Made by a program: the position numbers and the translations under genes. Of a DNA stretch of 64,000 nucleotides, positions 1 to 10,530 are shown one piece after another. The DNA is from Streptomyces sp. NBC_01283 (GTDB lineage Bacteria; Actinomycetota; Actinomycetes; Streptomycetales; Streptomycetaceae), in assembly GCF_041435335.1 (NCBI RefSeq), contig NZ_CP108430.1:9361042-9425041 (forward strand). The letters run 5' to 3'. The notes beneath the pieces were generated by a model, which was not told the DNA's origin, did no database searches, and saw only the letters and a list, made by a program, of their open reading frames with translations. Position 1 is the stretch's first letter. Each line of letters begins with the position of its first letter.

Positions 1-2
1 TC

Positions 3-3000
3 GACCTCGCGGTGCCACCGGTGCTGCGCATGTCGCTGCTGACGCTGGCCGAGGACCGTCATGTGCTGATCCTGTCGGCCCACCATGCCACCCTCGACGG
101 CTGGTGCCTGCCCCTGCTGGCCCAGGACCTGATGCGGCTCTACGCCGATCAGGGAGCCGCCGCGCTGCCACCGGCCCCCAGCTACCGCGACTACCTTGCC
201 TGGCTGGACCGGCAGGACACACAGGCGGCGGCCCGCGCCTGGGCGCAGGAGCTGGCAGGCCTGACGGAGCCGTCGCTGCTCACCGCCGGCACCGCCCCCG
301 CCGGTTCGGCGGGCGGCACCGACCGCGTCGACGTCCCCCTGCCGGCCGCCGCGGCCCTGGCACTGCCGGACCGGGCCGCCGACATCGGGGTCACCCTCAA
401 CACCCTGGTGCAGGGGGCCTGGGCCGTCGTCCTCAGCCATCTGACCAACCGCCAGGACGTGGTGTTCGGCGCCGCGGTGGCCGGACGGCCCGCCGAGCTG
501 CCCGACGCGGACCGCATGGTGGGAACCTTCATCAACACCGTGCCGGTACGGGTGCGCTGCGACCCGCAGGAGACCGCCGCACAGCTGCTGGAGCAGCTGC
601 AGCAACGGCAGGGAACCCTGCTGGGCCGCCCTCCCTGCGGACTCGGCGAGATCCAGAGCGCCGCCGGGCTGCCGACGCTGTTCGACACCGTCATCGGCTT
701 CGAGTCCTTTCCCCTGGACAGGGAGGCCGCGGCCGAGGCGGCCGAGGCGGCGGGCTTCGCCGTCACCGGCATCGGCCTGCACTCCCTCAGCCACTTCCCC
801 ATGACCGTGTTCGCTCATCCCGACGGCGACCGGCTGCGGCTGACCATGCAGTACCAGCGGCAACTGCTCGACCAGGAATACGCGCAGCGGGTCGCCGCAC
901 TGTACGGGCGGGTTCTCGAACGGCTCGCCGCAGACGTACGGGCGCTGCTGGGCGACCTGGTCGTCGAGGAGCCCGCAGGAGAACTGAAGGCCGACGGGGA
1001 TGCCGGGCTCTCCGTTCGGAGCCGGGTGCTCGACCCCCTCCTCGGCGAACGGGTCCGCAGCTGCGCGAAGAAACTCGGGACCGACCCGGCGGCGCTCTTC
1101 CACGCGGGCTGGGCCCTGGCGGTGTCGATGTTCAGCGGGCGCGCGGACGTGTGCTTCCGCAGCACCGCGGCCGGCGAGACCCGGCCGGTTCAAGTCGAGT
1201 TGACCGGGATGAGCGTGCGGGACCTGGTGCATCGCATGGACCGGGAACTGCCCGGCTTCGGCCACCGCGCCCACCCTCGGCGGTTCGACATGATCCTCGA
1301 CTTCCGGGGCCCGCACGCGAACGGGAGTGCCGCGGACGACGGGCGCGCTGAGCCCGTGGAGGTGGCGATCAGCGGCCGCCACGGACGCTTCACCGTCCAG
1401 GGGCGGGCCGGCCTGCCCTACGACCCGCAGTCCGTCATCGACTACCTCGAGACGGCGCTGGCGCGACTCGCCGACGCCCTCCACGGCGACCGGGCCGCCC
1501 AGCACCCCGCTCTCGAACTGCCTGTCCTGGGCGACGAGGTACGCCGCCAGGTCCTGGCGGAGCGGAGCGAGGCGCCGGCCGCACAAGCGCCGGGCCGGTG
1601 CGTCCACGAATGGTTCGAGGAAGTGGCAGCCGCGACCCCGGACGCGGTCGCGGTCACCGCCGAGGGCCGCAGCCTCTCGTACCGGAACCTGAACGCACGC
1701 GCCAACCGCCTGGCCCGCCATCTGCGGGGCCTGGGTGTCGGGCCGGAGGTTCTGGTCGCGCTGCGCCTGGACCGGACCGAGCATCTGGTTGTCGCCGTGC
1801 TCGCCGTGCTCAAGGCCGGTGGCGCGTATGTGCCGATCGACCCTGCTTCCCCTGCCGACCGGACGGCCCTGGTGCTGCGCGACAGCGCGCCGCGTCTGCT
1901 GCTGACCGACGCCCCCTCGGACCCGGACCAGGCCCCCGGCGTCCCGCCGATCCCGGTCGTCGACGTGCGCGCGGACACCGACCGGTGGAGCGGGCTCTCG
2001 GCCGAGGACCTGCCGGACACCGGTGTCCGGCCCGCCCATGCGGCCTACGTCATCTACACGTCGGGTTCGACGGGCACCCCGAAGGGCGTCAAGGTCGAAC
2101 ACCGCAACGTGGTACGGCTGTTCACCACCACACGGGAGCACTTCGGTTTCGACGAGCAGGACGTGTGGGCGCTGCTCCACTCGTTCGCCTTCGACTTCTC
2201 GGTGTGGGAGATGTGGGGTGCGCTGCTGCACGGCGGCACCCTGGTCGTGGTGCCACGGGAGGTCGCCCGCAACCCGAAGGACCTGTACCGGCTGCTGTGC
2301 ACCTCGCGGGTGACGGTGCTGAACCAGACACCGACGGCCTTCCACCAGCTGATCGCGGCCCAGGGCGAGGACGGCGCGGAACATGCCCTGCGGGTGGTGG
2401 TGTTCGGCGGCGAGGCACTGAACCCGGCGCTGCTCACACCATGGATGCGGCGCGAGGCCAACCGGGACACCCGGCTGGTGAACATGTACGGCATCACCGA
2501 GACCACAGTGCACACCACCCACCACCTCCTGACCGGGGCTGACGCGGATCGGGTCGTCAGCCCGGTCGGCCGGCGCCTGCCGGACCTGCACACCTATGTA
2601 CTCGACCGGTACCTGCGGCCCACACCGGTCGGCGTCGTCGGCGAGCTGTACGTCGGCGGCGCGGGCGTGGCGCGCGGCTACCTGAACCGGCCGGCACTGT
2701 CCGCCCAGCGCTTCCTCGCGGACCCGTTCGCCGGGAAGCCGGGCGCACGGATGTACCGGTCCGGGGACCTGGTCCGGTGGCTGCCCGACAAAACCCTCGA
2801 ATACCTGGGACGCAACGACGACCAGGTGAAGGTCCGCGGGTTCCGCATCGAGCTCGGGGAGATCGAGGCCCGGCTCACCGAACACCCGGCGGTCCAGGAC
2901 GCGCGGGTCGTGGTGCGCGACCACGGCGACGGGGACAAGCGCGTGGTGGCCTACGTCGTCCCCGCGGCGGACCGCGCACCGGCGGTGCGCGAACTGCTCC

Positions 3001-4331
3001 GCCTGGAACGCGCCGAGGGCGACACCCACCCGCCGGTCCGCGAACTGCCCAACGGCATGACGGTGTTCCACCACAACAAGAGCGAGACGGACTTCGTCTA
3101 CGAGGAGATATTCACGCGCGAGGAGTACCTGCGCGGCGGCATCACCATCGACAACGGCGACACGATCGTCGATGTGGGCGCCAACATCGGCCTGTTCACC
3201 CTGTTCGCGTCGAACCGCAACCCGGACGGCCGTCTCTACGCCTTCGAACCGCTCCCACCGCTGCACGATTCGCTGCGCCGCAACGTCGAGCTCCACGGCC
3301 TCAACGCCAAGCTGTTCGACTGCGGTCTGGGGGCGCAGGCACAGGAGGAGACCTTCACCTTCTATCCGCACAACACCGTCAACTCCACCCGCGCCGCGAC
3401 CGCGCCCGAGGCGCGCGACCTGGTGCGCGCCTTCCTGCGCAACAAGGCGAAGCCGGCCGACGGCGCGCGGCCCGGCGCCGCTGCAAAGGACCTGATTGAC
3501 GAGGTCGTCGAGTCCCGCCTGGAGAGCCGGACGTTCACCTGCCGTGTGCGCACCTTCTCGGAGATCATCGAGCAGGAAGCCATCGACCGGATCGACCTGA
3601 TGAAGATCGACGTGGAGGGCGCCGAGCACGAGGTCCTCAAGGGCATCCGCCCGGAGCACTGGCCGAGGATCCGGCAGTTCGCCATCGAACTCCACGACGT
3701 CGACGGCAGGTTGGCAGAGGTCGAGACGCTCCTGAAGGACCACGGCTTCGAGGTCGTGTGCGAACAGGACAGCAGCCTGCTGCACAACACGGTCCTCTGC
3801 AACGTCTACGCCCGGCGCGACGACGGCCGCAGCGCGGACCCGGGTCCCAGGGCCCCGGTGGCGCCGGCCCAGCGGCGGTGGTCCGGCCGGGCCGACCTGC
3901 TCGACGACGTGCGGAACAGTCTGCAGGAGGTTCTGCCGACGTACATGCTGCCGTCCGCCTACACCCTGCTCGAGGCACTGCCGCTCAATCAGAACGGCAA
4001 GCTGGACCAGGACGCGCTGCCCGAACCCGGGCGCCCGCGCAGGGACTTCACGCCGCCGCGTAGCCGGGCGGAGCAGGAGCTGTGTGTCTTGATGGCGGAT
4101 GTCCTGCACATCGACCAGGTAGGTGTCGGCGACAACTTCTTCGATCTGGGCGGCGACTCACTGCTGGCCTCTGGCCTCACCGGCCGGATCGGCAGGAAAC
4201 TGGGGGTCAGAGTGCTCATCAACGAGGTGTACGGGGCCCCCGACGTCGCGGCGCTGGCGCGCATCGTCGACAATGCTCCCAAGGTCCGCTCGCCGCGGTT
4301 GCGCAGGAGGGGCACGGGGGACGGGTCCTGA
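3..4331 (+). CDS. NRPS, 3' part: C, half-C relic, A interrupted by a methyltransferase, T
   Basis: The reading frame is open to the left edge, so the N-terminus lies outside the window. Residues here count from the GTG at position 12. Residues 1-330 are a condensation domain whose active site HHATLDG is intact. Residues 335-510 look like only the second lobe of another condensation domain. The adenylation domain starts near residue 530; it has [10 protein letters not shown] and ends its first part with [11 protein letters not shown]. An FkbM-type methyltransferase (about 1000-1260, [10 protein letters not shown] and KIDVEGAE) is inserted before the last adenylation motifs (NGKLD). A carrier domain with LGGDSLL follows near 1380, and there is no thioesterase. 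The specificity residues read by eye are D-F-W-N-V-G-M-V-H, the threonine type. KtzH-like interrupted domains O-methylate their amino acid, so O-methylthreonine is a reasonable guess. Inference: this protein hands its chain to the large NRPS starting at 18250. Confidence 0.93.
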   Translation, partial: DLAVPPVLRMSLLTLAEDRHVLILSAHHATLDGWCLPLLAQDLMRLYADQGAAALPPAPSYRDYLAWLDRQDTQAAARAWAQELAGLTEPSLLTAGTAPAGSAGGTDRVDVPLPAAAALALPDRAADIGVTLNTLVQGAWAVVLSHLTNRQDVVFGAAVAGRPAELPDADRMVGTFINTVPVRVRCDPQETAAQLLEQLQQRQGTLLGRPPCGLGEIQSAAGLPTLFDTVIGFESFPLDREAAAEAAEAAGFAVTGIGLHSLSHFPMTVFAHPDGDRLRLTMQYQRQLLDQEYAQRVAALYGRVLERLAADVRALLGDLVVEEPAGELKADGDAGLSVRSRVLDPLLGERVRSCAKKLGTDPAALFHAGWALAVSMFSGRADVCFRSTAAGETRPVQVELTGMSVRDLVHRMDRELPGFGHRAHPRRFDMILDFRGPHANGSAADDGRAEPVEVAISGRHGRFTVQGRAGLPYDPQSVIDYLETALARLADALHGDRAAQHPALELPVLGDEVRRQVLAERSEAPAAQAPGRCVHEWFEEVAAATPDAVAVTAEGRSLSYRNLNARANRLARHLRGLGVGPEVLVALRLDRTEHLVVAVLAVLKAGGAYVPIDPASPADRTALVLRDSAPRLLLTDAPSDPDQAPGVPPIPVVDVRADTDRWSGLSAEDLPDTGVRPAHAAYVIYTSGSTGTPKGVKVEHRNVVRLFTTTREHFGFDEQDVWALLHSFAFDFSVWEMWGALLHGGTLVVVPREVARNPKDLYRLLCTSRVTVLNQTPTAFHQLIAAQGEDGAEHALRVVVFGGEALNPALLTPWMRREANRDTRLVNMYGITETTVHTTHHLLTGADADRVVSPVGRRLPDLHTYVLDRYLRPTPVGVVGELYVGGAGVARGYLNRPALSAQRFLADPFAGKPGARMYRSGDLVRWLPDKTLEYLGRNDDQVKVRGFRIELGEIEARLTEHPAVQDARVVVRDHGDGDKRVVAYVVPAADRAPAVRELLRLERAEGDTHPPVRELPNGMTVFHHNKSETDFVYEEIFTREEYLRGGITIDNGDTIVDVGANIGLFTLFASNRNPDGRLYAFEPLPPLHDSLRRNVELHGLNAKLFDCGLGAQAQEETFTFYPHNTVNSTRAATAPEARDLVRAFLRNKAKPADGARPGAAAKDLIDEVVESRLESRTFTCRVRTFSEIIEQEAIDRIDLMKIDVEGAEHEVLKGIRPEHWPRIRQFAIELHDVDGRLAEVETLLKDHGFEVVCEQDSSLLHNTVLCNVYARRDDGRSADPGPRAPVAPAQRRWSGRADLLDDVRNSLQEVLPTYMLPSAYTLLEALPLNQNGKLDQDALPEPGRPRRDFTPPRSRAEQELCVLMADVLHIDQVGVGDNFFDLGGDSLLASGLTGRIGRKLGVRVLINEVYGAPDVAALARIVDNAPKVRSPRLRRRGTGDGS

Positions 4332-4430
4332 TCCGCCCGATTGTGCCCGCCGGGCCCGAGACGGCCCAGGGCATTCCCCCGCAGTGAGCACCTGCCGTTC
4401 GGCAAGATGCGGGTGATCCACTGACATGAC

Positions 4431-4991
4431 ATGAGAGTTGAGGACATGGCTTCCCACTCGAAGGACCCGAATACGCTCATTGGCGACGATGACCGGGACC
4501 GGGCCGCACAGCTGCTGAAGGACGCGTACGCAAAAGGACAGCTCACGCACCAGCAGTTGGACCAGTGCCTCGAACAGGTGCTGAGCGCCAGGACGCGGGG
4601 CCAGATCGATGTGGCTGTGGCTGGGCTCCCGGCACAGAACCCGGACGACCGGTCCACGATCACCACGGTGAGCGGGCTGATCCTCCGGCGCGGCCGGTGG
4701 CGGGTGCCCGCGGACCTCACGGTCGCATCGGCACTTGCGACGGTCTACCTGGACCTGTCCCGGGCGATCATCGAGCATCCGGTCGTCGACCTCGAGGTCC
4801 TGGTCGGCGTGGGACGCGTCCGGATCATTGTGCCGCGCGACGCGATCGTCGACCTCAAGGACATGGAGACCGGGTTGAAGGGCCTGTCCTACAAGCCCGG
4901 AAGGTCCTCCGGTTCCGATGGGCCGCGGATCCGGATCCACGGGACCGTCGGCATGCGGAAACTGACGGTCCGGCATGCGCGTCTGCGCTGA
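4431..4991 (+). CDS. DUF1707 (SHOCT-like) domain protein
   Basis: The N-terminal part (IGDDDRDRAAQLLKDAYAKG followed by LTHQQLDQCLEQ) is the DUF1707 signature common in actinobacterial small proteins. The C-terminal half is beta-rich and resembles the LiaF-like cell-envelope-response region. There is no signal peptide or membrane segment, so it should be cytoplasmic or peripheral. Two starts are possible, ATG at 4431 and ATG at 4446; neither has an ideally spaced ribosome site, and the second gives the more typical MASHSKDP start. It lies 99 bp after the NRPS and may share its transcript. Its role is unknown. A link to envelope stress or self-protection would be speculation. Confidence 0.75.
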   Translation: MRVEDMASHSKDPNTLIGDDDRDRAAQLLKDAYAKGQLTHQQLDQCLEQVLSARTRGQIDVAVAGLPAQNPDDRSTITTVSGLILRRGRWRVPADLTVASALATVYLDLSRAIIEHPVVDLEVLVGVGRVRIIVPRDAIVDLKDMETGLKGLSYKPGRSSGSDGPRIRIHGTVGMRKLTVRHARLR

Positions 4992-5034
4992 CTGATCTGC
5001 TTCCTGGGTTCCCGAGCCGCAGAGTTGGAGCAAC

Positions 5035-5808
5035 GTGCAGATCATCGGCCACGGCTTTCTCGCCCGGCATCTCTCGGAAGCCTTCAGGGATCGGTTTCCC
5101 GGGGTCACCGCGATCGCAGCCGGCGTCTCCAGTCATTCGGGCGTCGCACCCGCGGAGTTCGGCCGGGAAGCCGAGCTGGTGCGTGAGGTCCTGCGCGAGT
5201 GCAGGGACCGGCACAGGACGGTGCTGTTCTTCTCCTCGGCCTCATTCGCGGTGTACGGGTCCACCGGTGCCCCGTGCTCCGAAGGAGACCACCTGGTGGC
5301 TCCGCCATCGGCCTACGGCAGAAGCAAGTTGGCGCTCGAGTCGACGATCCGCGGCTCGGGAGTCCCTTACCTGATCCTGCGGCTGAGCCACACGGTGGGC
5401 CGACACCAACGACCTCACCAGCTGCTGCCCGGACTGACGCGGCAGGTACGGGCCGGTGCCGTGCGGGTGCAGCAGGGCGTCCACCGGGACCTGCTGGACG
5501 TGAACGACCTCGTCGATGCCATCGGGCGACTGCTCGGCCAAGGTGTGCGGGACGAGGTCCTCAACGTGGCATCCGGGGCGCCGCAGCACGTCGAGGCGAT
5601 CCTGGACGGCATCGAGATGCGGCTGGGCACGAGCGCGGTTCGGACGTACATTCCTGGCGACGCGGCAGTCACCCGCGTTTCGATCCGCCGGCTCCAGTCC
5701 TACGTTCCGGACTTCCGCCCTGGGCTGCGGAGCGCGGCGAGCTACCTGGATGACCTCCTGGACGCCTATCTGCCGTACTGCACCCAGGGGCCGGCCGGAG
5801 ACGAGTGA
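5035..5808 (+). CDS. NAD-dependent epimerase/dehydratase family protein, probable NDP-sugar 4-ketoreductase
   Basis: A 257-residue extended short-chain dehydrogenase. It begins almost directly with the nucleotide-binding turn (IIGHGFLA) and has the catalytic YGRSK (Y-x-x-x-K) near residue 98, preceded by the serine-containing strand FFSSASF. Members of this family next to deoxysugar genes are usually NDP-4-keto-6-deoxyhexose 4-ketoreductases. The GTG start at 5035 has GGAG a few bases upstream. It is somewhat shorter than typical EryBIV/TylCIV reductases (about 300-340 residues). A second, longer reductase is encoded at 55708, so the cluster may use two ketoreductases. The exact substrate cannot be read from sequence. 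Confidence 0.8.
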   Translation: MQIIGHGFLARHLSEAFRDRFPGVTAIAAGVSSHSGVAPAEFGREAELVREVLRECRDRHRTVLFFSSASFAVYGSTGAPCSEGDHLVAPPSAYGRSKLALESTIRGSGVPYLILRLSHTVGRHQRPHQLLPGLTRQVRAGAVRVQQGVHRDLLDVNDLVDAIGRLLGQGVRDEVLNVASGAPQHVEAILDGIEMRLGTSAVRTYIPGDAAVTRVSIRRLQSYVPDFRPGLRSAASYLDDLLDAYLPYCTQGPAGDE

Positions 5809-5820
5809 ACGACGCGGCCC

Positions 5821-5848
5821 AAGGGGCGGGTCTGCCGACCCGCCCCTT
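5821..5848. terminator. Bidirectional hairpin terminator
   Basis: A perfect 12-bp stem (AAGGGGCGGGTC with GACCCGCCCCTT) encloses a 4-base TGCC loop. It lies between two convergent genes, 13 bp after the reductase stop and about 40 bp after the transporter stop on the other strand. There is a short T-rich run on the + side. This fits a terminator shared by both transcripts. Confidence 0.8.
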
Positions 5849-5889
5849 GCTTTGATCTTGCCGGCACCCGCGTCCGGGGCACCGCCCCG

Positions 5890-6741
5890 TCAGGATGTGG
5901 CGGTGCGCCGGTACTTGCGCACGGCCAAGGTACGAAAGACGACGATGATGATGACCGAGTAGATCAGCGACGCCTCAATCGGGTGCTGCATCGGCCATGC
6001 GTCCCTCGCTCCGGTACCCGGATTGCCGAACAGCGTGCGGGCAGCCTGCACGGTCGCACTGAACGGGTTCCATTCGGCCATGACCCGCAGGGGGGTTGAC
6101 ATGCGAGTGGGGTCTACGAAGGCGTTGGAGATGAACGACACCGGGAAGATCCACAGCATGGGAGCCGACGACGCCGCCTCGGGGGAGCGTGAAGCCAGTC
6201 CGGTCAATGCGCCGACCCAGGTGAAGGCGTATCCCAGCAGGAACAGCAGCGCAAAGCCGGCCAGCATCTTGGGAATTCCCTCATGGAAGCGCCAGCCGAC
6301 TCCCGCTCCGACGCCGCCCAGCACCACCAGGACGAGAGCGATCGTCACAGAGTCGGACAGAGTGCGGCCGGTGAGCACCGCGCCGCGTGCCATCGGCAGC
6401 GAACGGAACCGGTCGACAAGTCCCTTGCGCATGTCATCGGCGATGCCCGCGGCGGTCGCGATGACCGAGAAGATGACGGTCTGGGCCATGATGCCGACCA
6501 CGTTGAACTCGCGGAATGCCGCGCGGTCGGTGGTGCCGCCGATGTTCACCGAGCCCGCGAACACATAGGTGAACATCACGATGAAGATGGTCGGCTGGAT
6601 CAGCATGAACAAGATCATGCCCGGAGCGCGCTTGACCCTGATCAGCCCGCTCTTGGCGATGATGAACGAGTCGCGCACGGACTGGCCGACGGCGCCCCCG
6701 GTGGGCGGCCGGACGGCGGGTGGCGGTGCCAGGGCGGTCAC
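5890..6741 (-). CDS. ABC-2 type transporter permease, DrrB family
   Basis: A 283-residue integral membrane protein with about six hydrophobic segments and the ABC-2 layout of daunorubicin exporters: a cytoplasmic N-terminus, an early segment MILFMLIQPTIFIVMFTYVF, and several glycine-rich helices (for example LLFLLGYAFTWVGALTGLA). Its ATG overlaps the stop of the upstream ATPase gene by 4 bp, so the two are translationally coupled. Inference: with that ATPase it exports the finished glycopeptide and gives self-resistance. Confidence 0.92.
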   Translation of the reverse strand: MTALAPPPAVRPPTGGAVGQSVRDSFIIAKSGLIRVKRAPGMILFMLIQPTIFIVMFTYVFAGSVNIGGTTDRAAFREFNVVGIMAQTVIFSVIATAAGIADDMRKGLVDRFRSLPMARGAVLTGRTLSDSVTIALVLVVLGGVGAGVGWRFHEGIPKMLAGFALLFLLGYAFTWVGALTGLASRSPEAASSAPMLWIFPVSFISNAFVDPTRMSTPLRVMAEWNPFSATVQAARTLFGNPGTGARDAWPMQHPIEASLIYSVIIIVVFRTLAVRKYRRTATS

Positions 6742-7724
6742 TTGGCGGTCTCCTTCACTCGAAGGTCCTCACTGTCCTTAACGGTCTCGGCAGCGCGACC
6801 GGTAAGGGAGAGGAATACGTCGTCCAGGGTCGGACGGCGCAGGGCGATGTCATCAAAGGGAATGCCCAGCTCGTCCAGTCGGCGAATGATGCCGCCGAGC
6901 GAGCGGGAACCGTCCGAAACCGGCACGATCAGTTTGCGGGTGTGCTCCTCGACGGATACCTCGCCCCGCCCCTCCGAGGCCATCACCAGACCGGCGCCGG
7001 TGAGGTCCTCGCCCTCGGGAAGGATCATCTCGACCCGCTCGTTCCCGACGCGTGCCTTGAGTTCGTCACTCGTGCCGTGGGCGAGCACCCGGCCGTGGTC
7101 GATGACGCAGATCGAATCGGCGAGTTGGTCGGCCTCTTCCAGGTACTGCGTGGTCAGCAGGAGCGTGGTGCCTTCGGCGACCATCGCGCGGATGACGTCC
7201 CACAGCACCCGCCGACTGGTGGGGTCCAGGCCCGAAGTCGGCTCGTCGAGGACCATCACCGCCGGCTTCATGAGCATGGCCGCCGCGAGGTCGAGACGGC
7301 GCCGCATGCCGCCGGAGTAGGTCTTGGCAGTTCGGTCGGCGGCGTCGGTGAGGTCGAACAGCGTCAACAGCTCATCGGCGCGGGCTGCCGCGTCGCGTTT
7401 CCTCAACTGATAGAGGCGGCCGATGAGTTGCAGATTCTCCCGCCCCGTGAGGAACTCGTCGACCGCGGCGAATTGCCCCGCCATGCCGAGCGAACGGCGC
7501 ACCGTGTCCGGGTCCTTGACGACGTCCGCTCCGAGTACGGTCGCATGCCCGGCGTCAGGCATGAGCAGGGTGGTCACTATCCGTACGATGGTGCTTTTGC
7601 CGGCGCCGTTGGGGCCGAGCAGGCCGAGCACGGTTCCTTTGGCGACGTCCAGGTCGACACCGTCCACCGCCCGTACGTCGCCGAAGTGTTTCACCAGGCC
7701 CTCAGCATGGATGGCCTCTGGCAT
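6738..7724 (-). CDS. ABC transporter ATP-binding protein, DrrA family
   Basis: A 328-residue ATPase. Walker A is GPNGAGKST (near residue 38), the Q-loop region is GMAGQFAAVDEFLTG, the signature is YSGGMRRRLDLA, and Walker B is VMVLDEPTSGLDP. The C-terminal extension of about 90 residues is typical of DrrA-type drug exporters (daunorubicin resistance ATP-binding subfamily). It is the first gene of a two-gene operon with the DrrB-like permease. The region upstream (7725-8073) is non-coding and probably carries the promoter. Confidence 0.94.
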   Translation of the reverse strand: MPEAIHAEGLVKHFGDVRAVDGVDLDVAKGTVLGLLGPNGAGKSTIVRIVTTLLMPDAGHATVLGADVVKDPDTVRRSLGMAGQFAAVDEFLTGRENLQLIGRLYQLRKRDAAARADELLTLFDLTDAADRTAKTYSGGMRRRLDLAAAMLMKPAVMVLDEPTSGLDPTSRRVLWDVIRAMVAEGTTLLLTTQYLEEADQLADSICVIDHGRVLAHGTSDELKARVGNERVEMILPEGEDLTGAGLVMASEGRGEVSVEEHTRKLIVPVSDGSRSLGGIIRRLDELGIPFDDIALRRPTLDDVFLSLTGRAAETVKDSEDLRVKETAK

Positions 7725-8073
7725 AGAGCACTCCTGTGGTCAAAGGGTTGGGGACGTGTGTGGGCACTCGGCGACACAGGCTGGACAGGTACCTGCGGCC
7801 GAACCCTGTCCTCGGACTGTGGCACGCGATATAACGCGTGTCAACCATTGAGATATATCTTGATTGGCCGAATCTCTCCGGGCATCCGGCGGCGGCCGGG
7901 CGTACATGCCGGAGGGGGCTGCAGGTGGCGGTGCCGTCAGCTGGTAATCGGACACCTCCGGGGTGGCGGGCGGGTGTGGCGGTGCCGCGGATATGGAGTG
8001 CCGGTGGACTGACGGTGCGTCAGATCGCTTGCCTGGTGGCGACGAAGGCGAAATCGGGCCATGCCGCGCCCTC
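7725..8073. promoter_or_regulatory. Non-coding region upstream of the exporter operon
   Basis: 349 bp between the ATPase start and the thioesterase stop, both on the minus strand. It has an unusually AT-rich patch for this DNA (about 7828-7870) with a perfect 10-bp palindrome AGATATATCT at 7851-7860. On the minus strand TTGACA (plus-strand TGTCAA at 7839-7844) could be a -35 box, but no convincing -10 is correctly spaced. A repressor operator for the exporter is possible but unproven. The rest shows no gene. Confidence 0.4.
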
Positions 8074-8874
8074 TCAGGCGAGCAGGTCTCGCGCCGGGCG
8101 CCGCGAGACGAAGGCGGACACGTCCCGCAGAATGCTCCGGGCCACGTCCTGCACCTGGTCCTCGATGTAGAAGTGGCCGCCGTCGAAGACCTGGACGGTG
8201 AATTCCGCCGTCGTGTGCTCGGCCCAGCGGAGGAAGCCGTCGTGCGGCACATGCGGATCGTGGTCCCCCACGTAGCCGCTGATGGGGCACCGGACCGAGC
8301 TGCCCTCCGGGTGGCGATACGTCTCCAGCGCCGTGAAGTCGCCACGCAGGGCGGGGACGATGGTGGCCAGGAGCTCCTTGTCCGCCAGCACGGCCGGCGG
8401 CGTACCGGCGAGGTCCGACATCCATGCCATGAGTTCCTCGTCGTCCAACCGGTGGACGCCTTGGTCCCGCTCGACCGACGGTGCCATGTTGCCCGAGACG
8501 ATGATCCCGGCCGGACCGGGGCCCGGTCCCCGCTCCAGTCGTTGTGCGACCTCGTAGGCCACGACGGACCCCATGCTGTGCCCGAACAACGTCAACGGGC
8601 GGCCCGTCCAGGGCTCCAGAGCCGCGACGGCTCCGTCCGCCAACTCCCCCAGATCCGTCAGCGCGGGCTCGTCCAGGCGGTCCTGCCTTCCGGGGTACTG
8701 CACGATCAGCACCTCGGCTCCCTCGGAAAGGGCAGCCGACAGGGCGAAGTAGGCCGATGCGGAACCCCCGGCGTGCGGGAAGCAGACGAGGGTGGGGGCA
8801 TCGCCCCTCGGGGGGTGGTACTGGCGTATCCAACCGCCGCGGGCGGCGGCGCCTCGGCTGCGCGTGTTCGTCAC
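8074..8874 (-). CDS. Type II thioesterase (RifR/GrsT-like)
   Basis: An alpha/beta hydrolase with the features of stand-alone editing thioesterases: LVCFPHAGGSASAYF near the N-terminus, the nucleophile elbow FGHSMGSVVAYE, a late aspartate (YVGDHDPHV), and the catalytic histidine in FDGGHFYI. The preferred start is GTG at 8874, with AAGGAG six bases upstream; a longer frame reaches 8964 without a good ribosome site. Such enzymes hydrolyse mis-primed or stalled acyl groups from NRPS and PKS carrier domains. It stands alone at the edge of a degenerate region. Confidence 0.93.
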   Translation of the reverse strand: MTNTRSRGAAARGGWIRQYHPPRGDAPTLVCFPHAGGSASAYFALSAALSEGAEVLIVQYPGRQDRLDEPALTDLGELADGAVAALEPWTGRPLTLFGHSMGSVVAYEVAQRLERGPGPGPAGIIVSGNMAPSVERDQGVHRLDDEELMAWMSDLAGTPPAVLADKELLATIVPALRGDFTALETYRHPEGSSVRCPISGYVGDHDPHVPHDGFLRWAEHTTAEFTVQVFDGGHFYIEDQVQDVARSILRDVSAFVSRRPARDLLA

Positions 8875-9166
8875 TCCATGCTCCTTCTTCGGCCGATGGA
8901 TTCGGGGCCATTGCGCAGATCTCAACGTCACGCGATCGAGTCGTTCTTGGTCTTCCGGCGCCACGGGGCCGGATCCAGCGCGTCGATCATGGGAATGAGC
9001 TGATCGTCCAGCAGCCTGCGGACGGCGACACGTTCAGCACCCGGCACTCGCAGAGGGCGCTCGCGAGGCTCGTCGGGGCTTTCGTGGTGCTGGTACTTGC
9101 TCGCGAAGCAGCTTAGACCGACCGGCAAATGGATCACTTGGGGCGGCGTGTGGTGGGACGCCGATC

Positions 9167-9640
9167 TCAGCGGTAGTGAATGCTGGCGTGGCGGATCAGT
9201 ATGCGGAGAGTGACGAGTGCTGCGGCCAGGAGGAGGCAGAACTCGACGACGGTGCTGTTCTTCTCGGTGCAGCGTCGTAGTTTGCCGTAGCTGTCCATCC
9301 ACGAATGCGTTCGTTCCACGACCCACCGCTTGCCGACCTGGATCGGGGCGGGCACGCCCTTGCGGGCGATCTTGCCGGTGAAGCCCAACTCCCGGAGCGG
9401 AGCGCGGGACGTGGTGCTGCCCGGCCCCGTTCGAGGTCGACGTTCACGTCGTCCGGCAGGGGCCCGACCGGTCCGTGGCCGCTTGGAGAGCCGGTCCGAG
9501 CAGGGGCGAGTCGTGGCGGGTGGCTCTCGCCACGACCAGGCCGAGCGGGACGCCGCGGGTATCAATGGCCACCGAGCGTTTCATGCCCTGCCTCCCGCAG
9601 TCCACCGGAGGGCAGCCGCAACTGTGGCCGCCACAGGGGG
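9167..9640 (-). pseudogene. IS5-family transposase remnant
   Basis: Minus-strand frames give pieces of one transposase: KRSVAIDTRGVPLGLVVA (about 9500-9565), then a fragment starting NVDLERG in a second frame, then GKRWVVERTHSW and a hydrophobic C-terminal stretch in a third frame. At least two frameshifts separate them, and the N-terminal half is not recognisable. The motif order matches the catalytic and C-terminal parts of IS5-group transposases common in Streptomyces. No terminal inverted repeats were found by eye. Confidence 0.75.
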
Positions 9641-10196
9641 CCTTCGTGATGCGCCATCCACGTCGGGGACACGACGGCGGTGACAGCCAACTCGGGTGGC
9701 CCGCAGCGAACTCCTCCCGAGCGGGCGGAAGTGCCACGAACTGCGCCCAGAGCAGGGGAGATGGCAGCGCGGGCAAGGCGGCCCTTCGTGATCACCGGGC
9801 GTAGAGAACTCCGTGATCACGTGGACTCGTGGTCGTTCCGATGCCCACGCCACGCCCCGGGCCGCGATGGCCGCTCGGTCTCCAGCAGGGTCAGCCCGGA
9901 GCGGATCACTGATGTGCCGCATGTGATCGTCAGCCTCAATCGGCATGAGGCGCTGTCCTGTCGACTGGACAGCCCCAGGGAGCCCCCGAGATGCGGCTGC
10001 AAAGGCTTCACGTTGCCGATCGGGAATCCCGATTGACAGCGGCTGGCTGAAGTTCCCACGTACGGCCAGTTGCAGAGTCACGCTCTGTTGCCCTGCGGCA
10101 GGGTTGGAGGCTTCCCCCTCGGCCGCGGCATCCGAGGGCAGGCATCGCTCACTCTCCGAGCGCGTAAGTGATGCAGATCACGGCGAGGGTCGCGCT
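9641..10196. other. Non-coding / degenerate stretch
   Basis: No intact gene or family match is visible. Open frames on both strands are short, arginine-rich and without a convincing ribosome site. It lies between a transposase relic and a broken DHFR/RibD-like gene, so it is probably decayed mobile-element or flanking sequence. Confidence 0.4.
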
Positions 10197-10530
10197 ATGA
10201 GCAAGATCATCCACTTCGTCCACACTTCGCTGGACGGCGACGTGGAAGGCGCCAACGGCGAGTTCGAGTGGCCAGCCATGGGGCCGGAGCTGTCCGCCTG
10301 CTGTTCGGCCTGATGGAGCGCGCCGACACCCTCCTGTACGGACGTCCGCCTGGGAGATGACGGCCGGCTTCTGGCCGAACGCCGAGTCCATGTCCGATGG
10401 CCCGCACGATCTGTAATTCGCCCCGATCTGGCGCAGTACCCCCACGGTGGTGTTCTCCCGAACTCCGGCCGAGCCCGGCTGCGATGGGCGGCGCATCCTT
10501 GGCTGCCAGCCCGCCTCACCATGACGTAGC
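10197..10530 (+). pseudogene. Broken dihydrofolate-reductase/RibD-family protein
   Basis: The start MSKIIHFVHTSLDGDVEG is the beginning of an actinobacterial RibD C-terminal (DHFR-like) protein. After about 36 codons a frameshift near 10290 moves the match (LMERADTLLYGR) to another frame. A second shift near 10350 restores FWPNAESMSDGPHDL, which runs into an in-frame TAA at 10414-10416. FAPIW and VVFSRT follow beyond that stop. Two frameshifts and one stop make it a clear relic, probably unrelated to the cluster. Confidence 0.75.
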
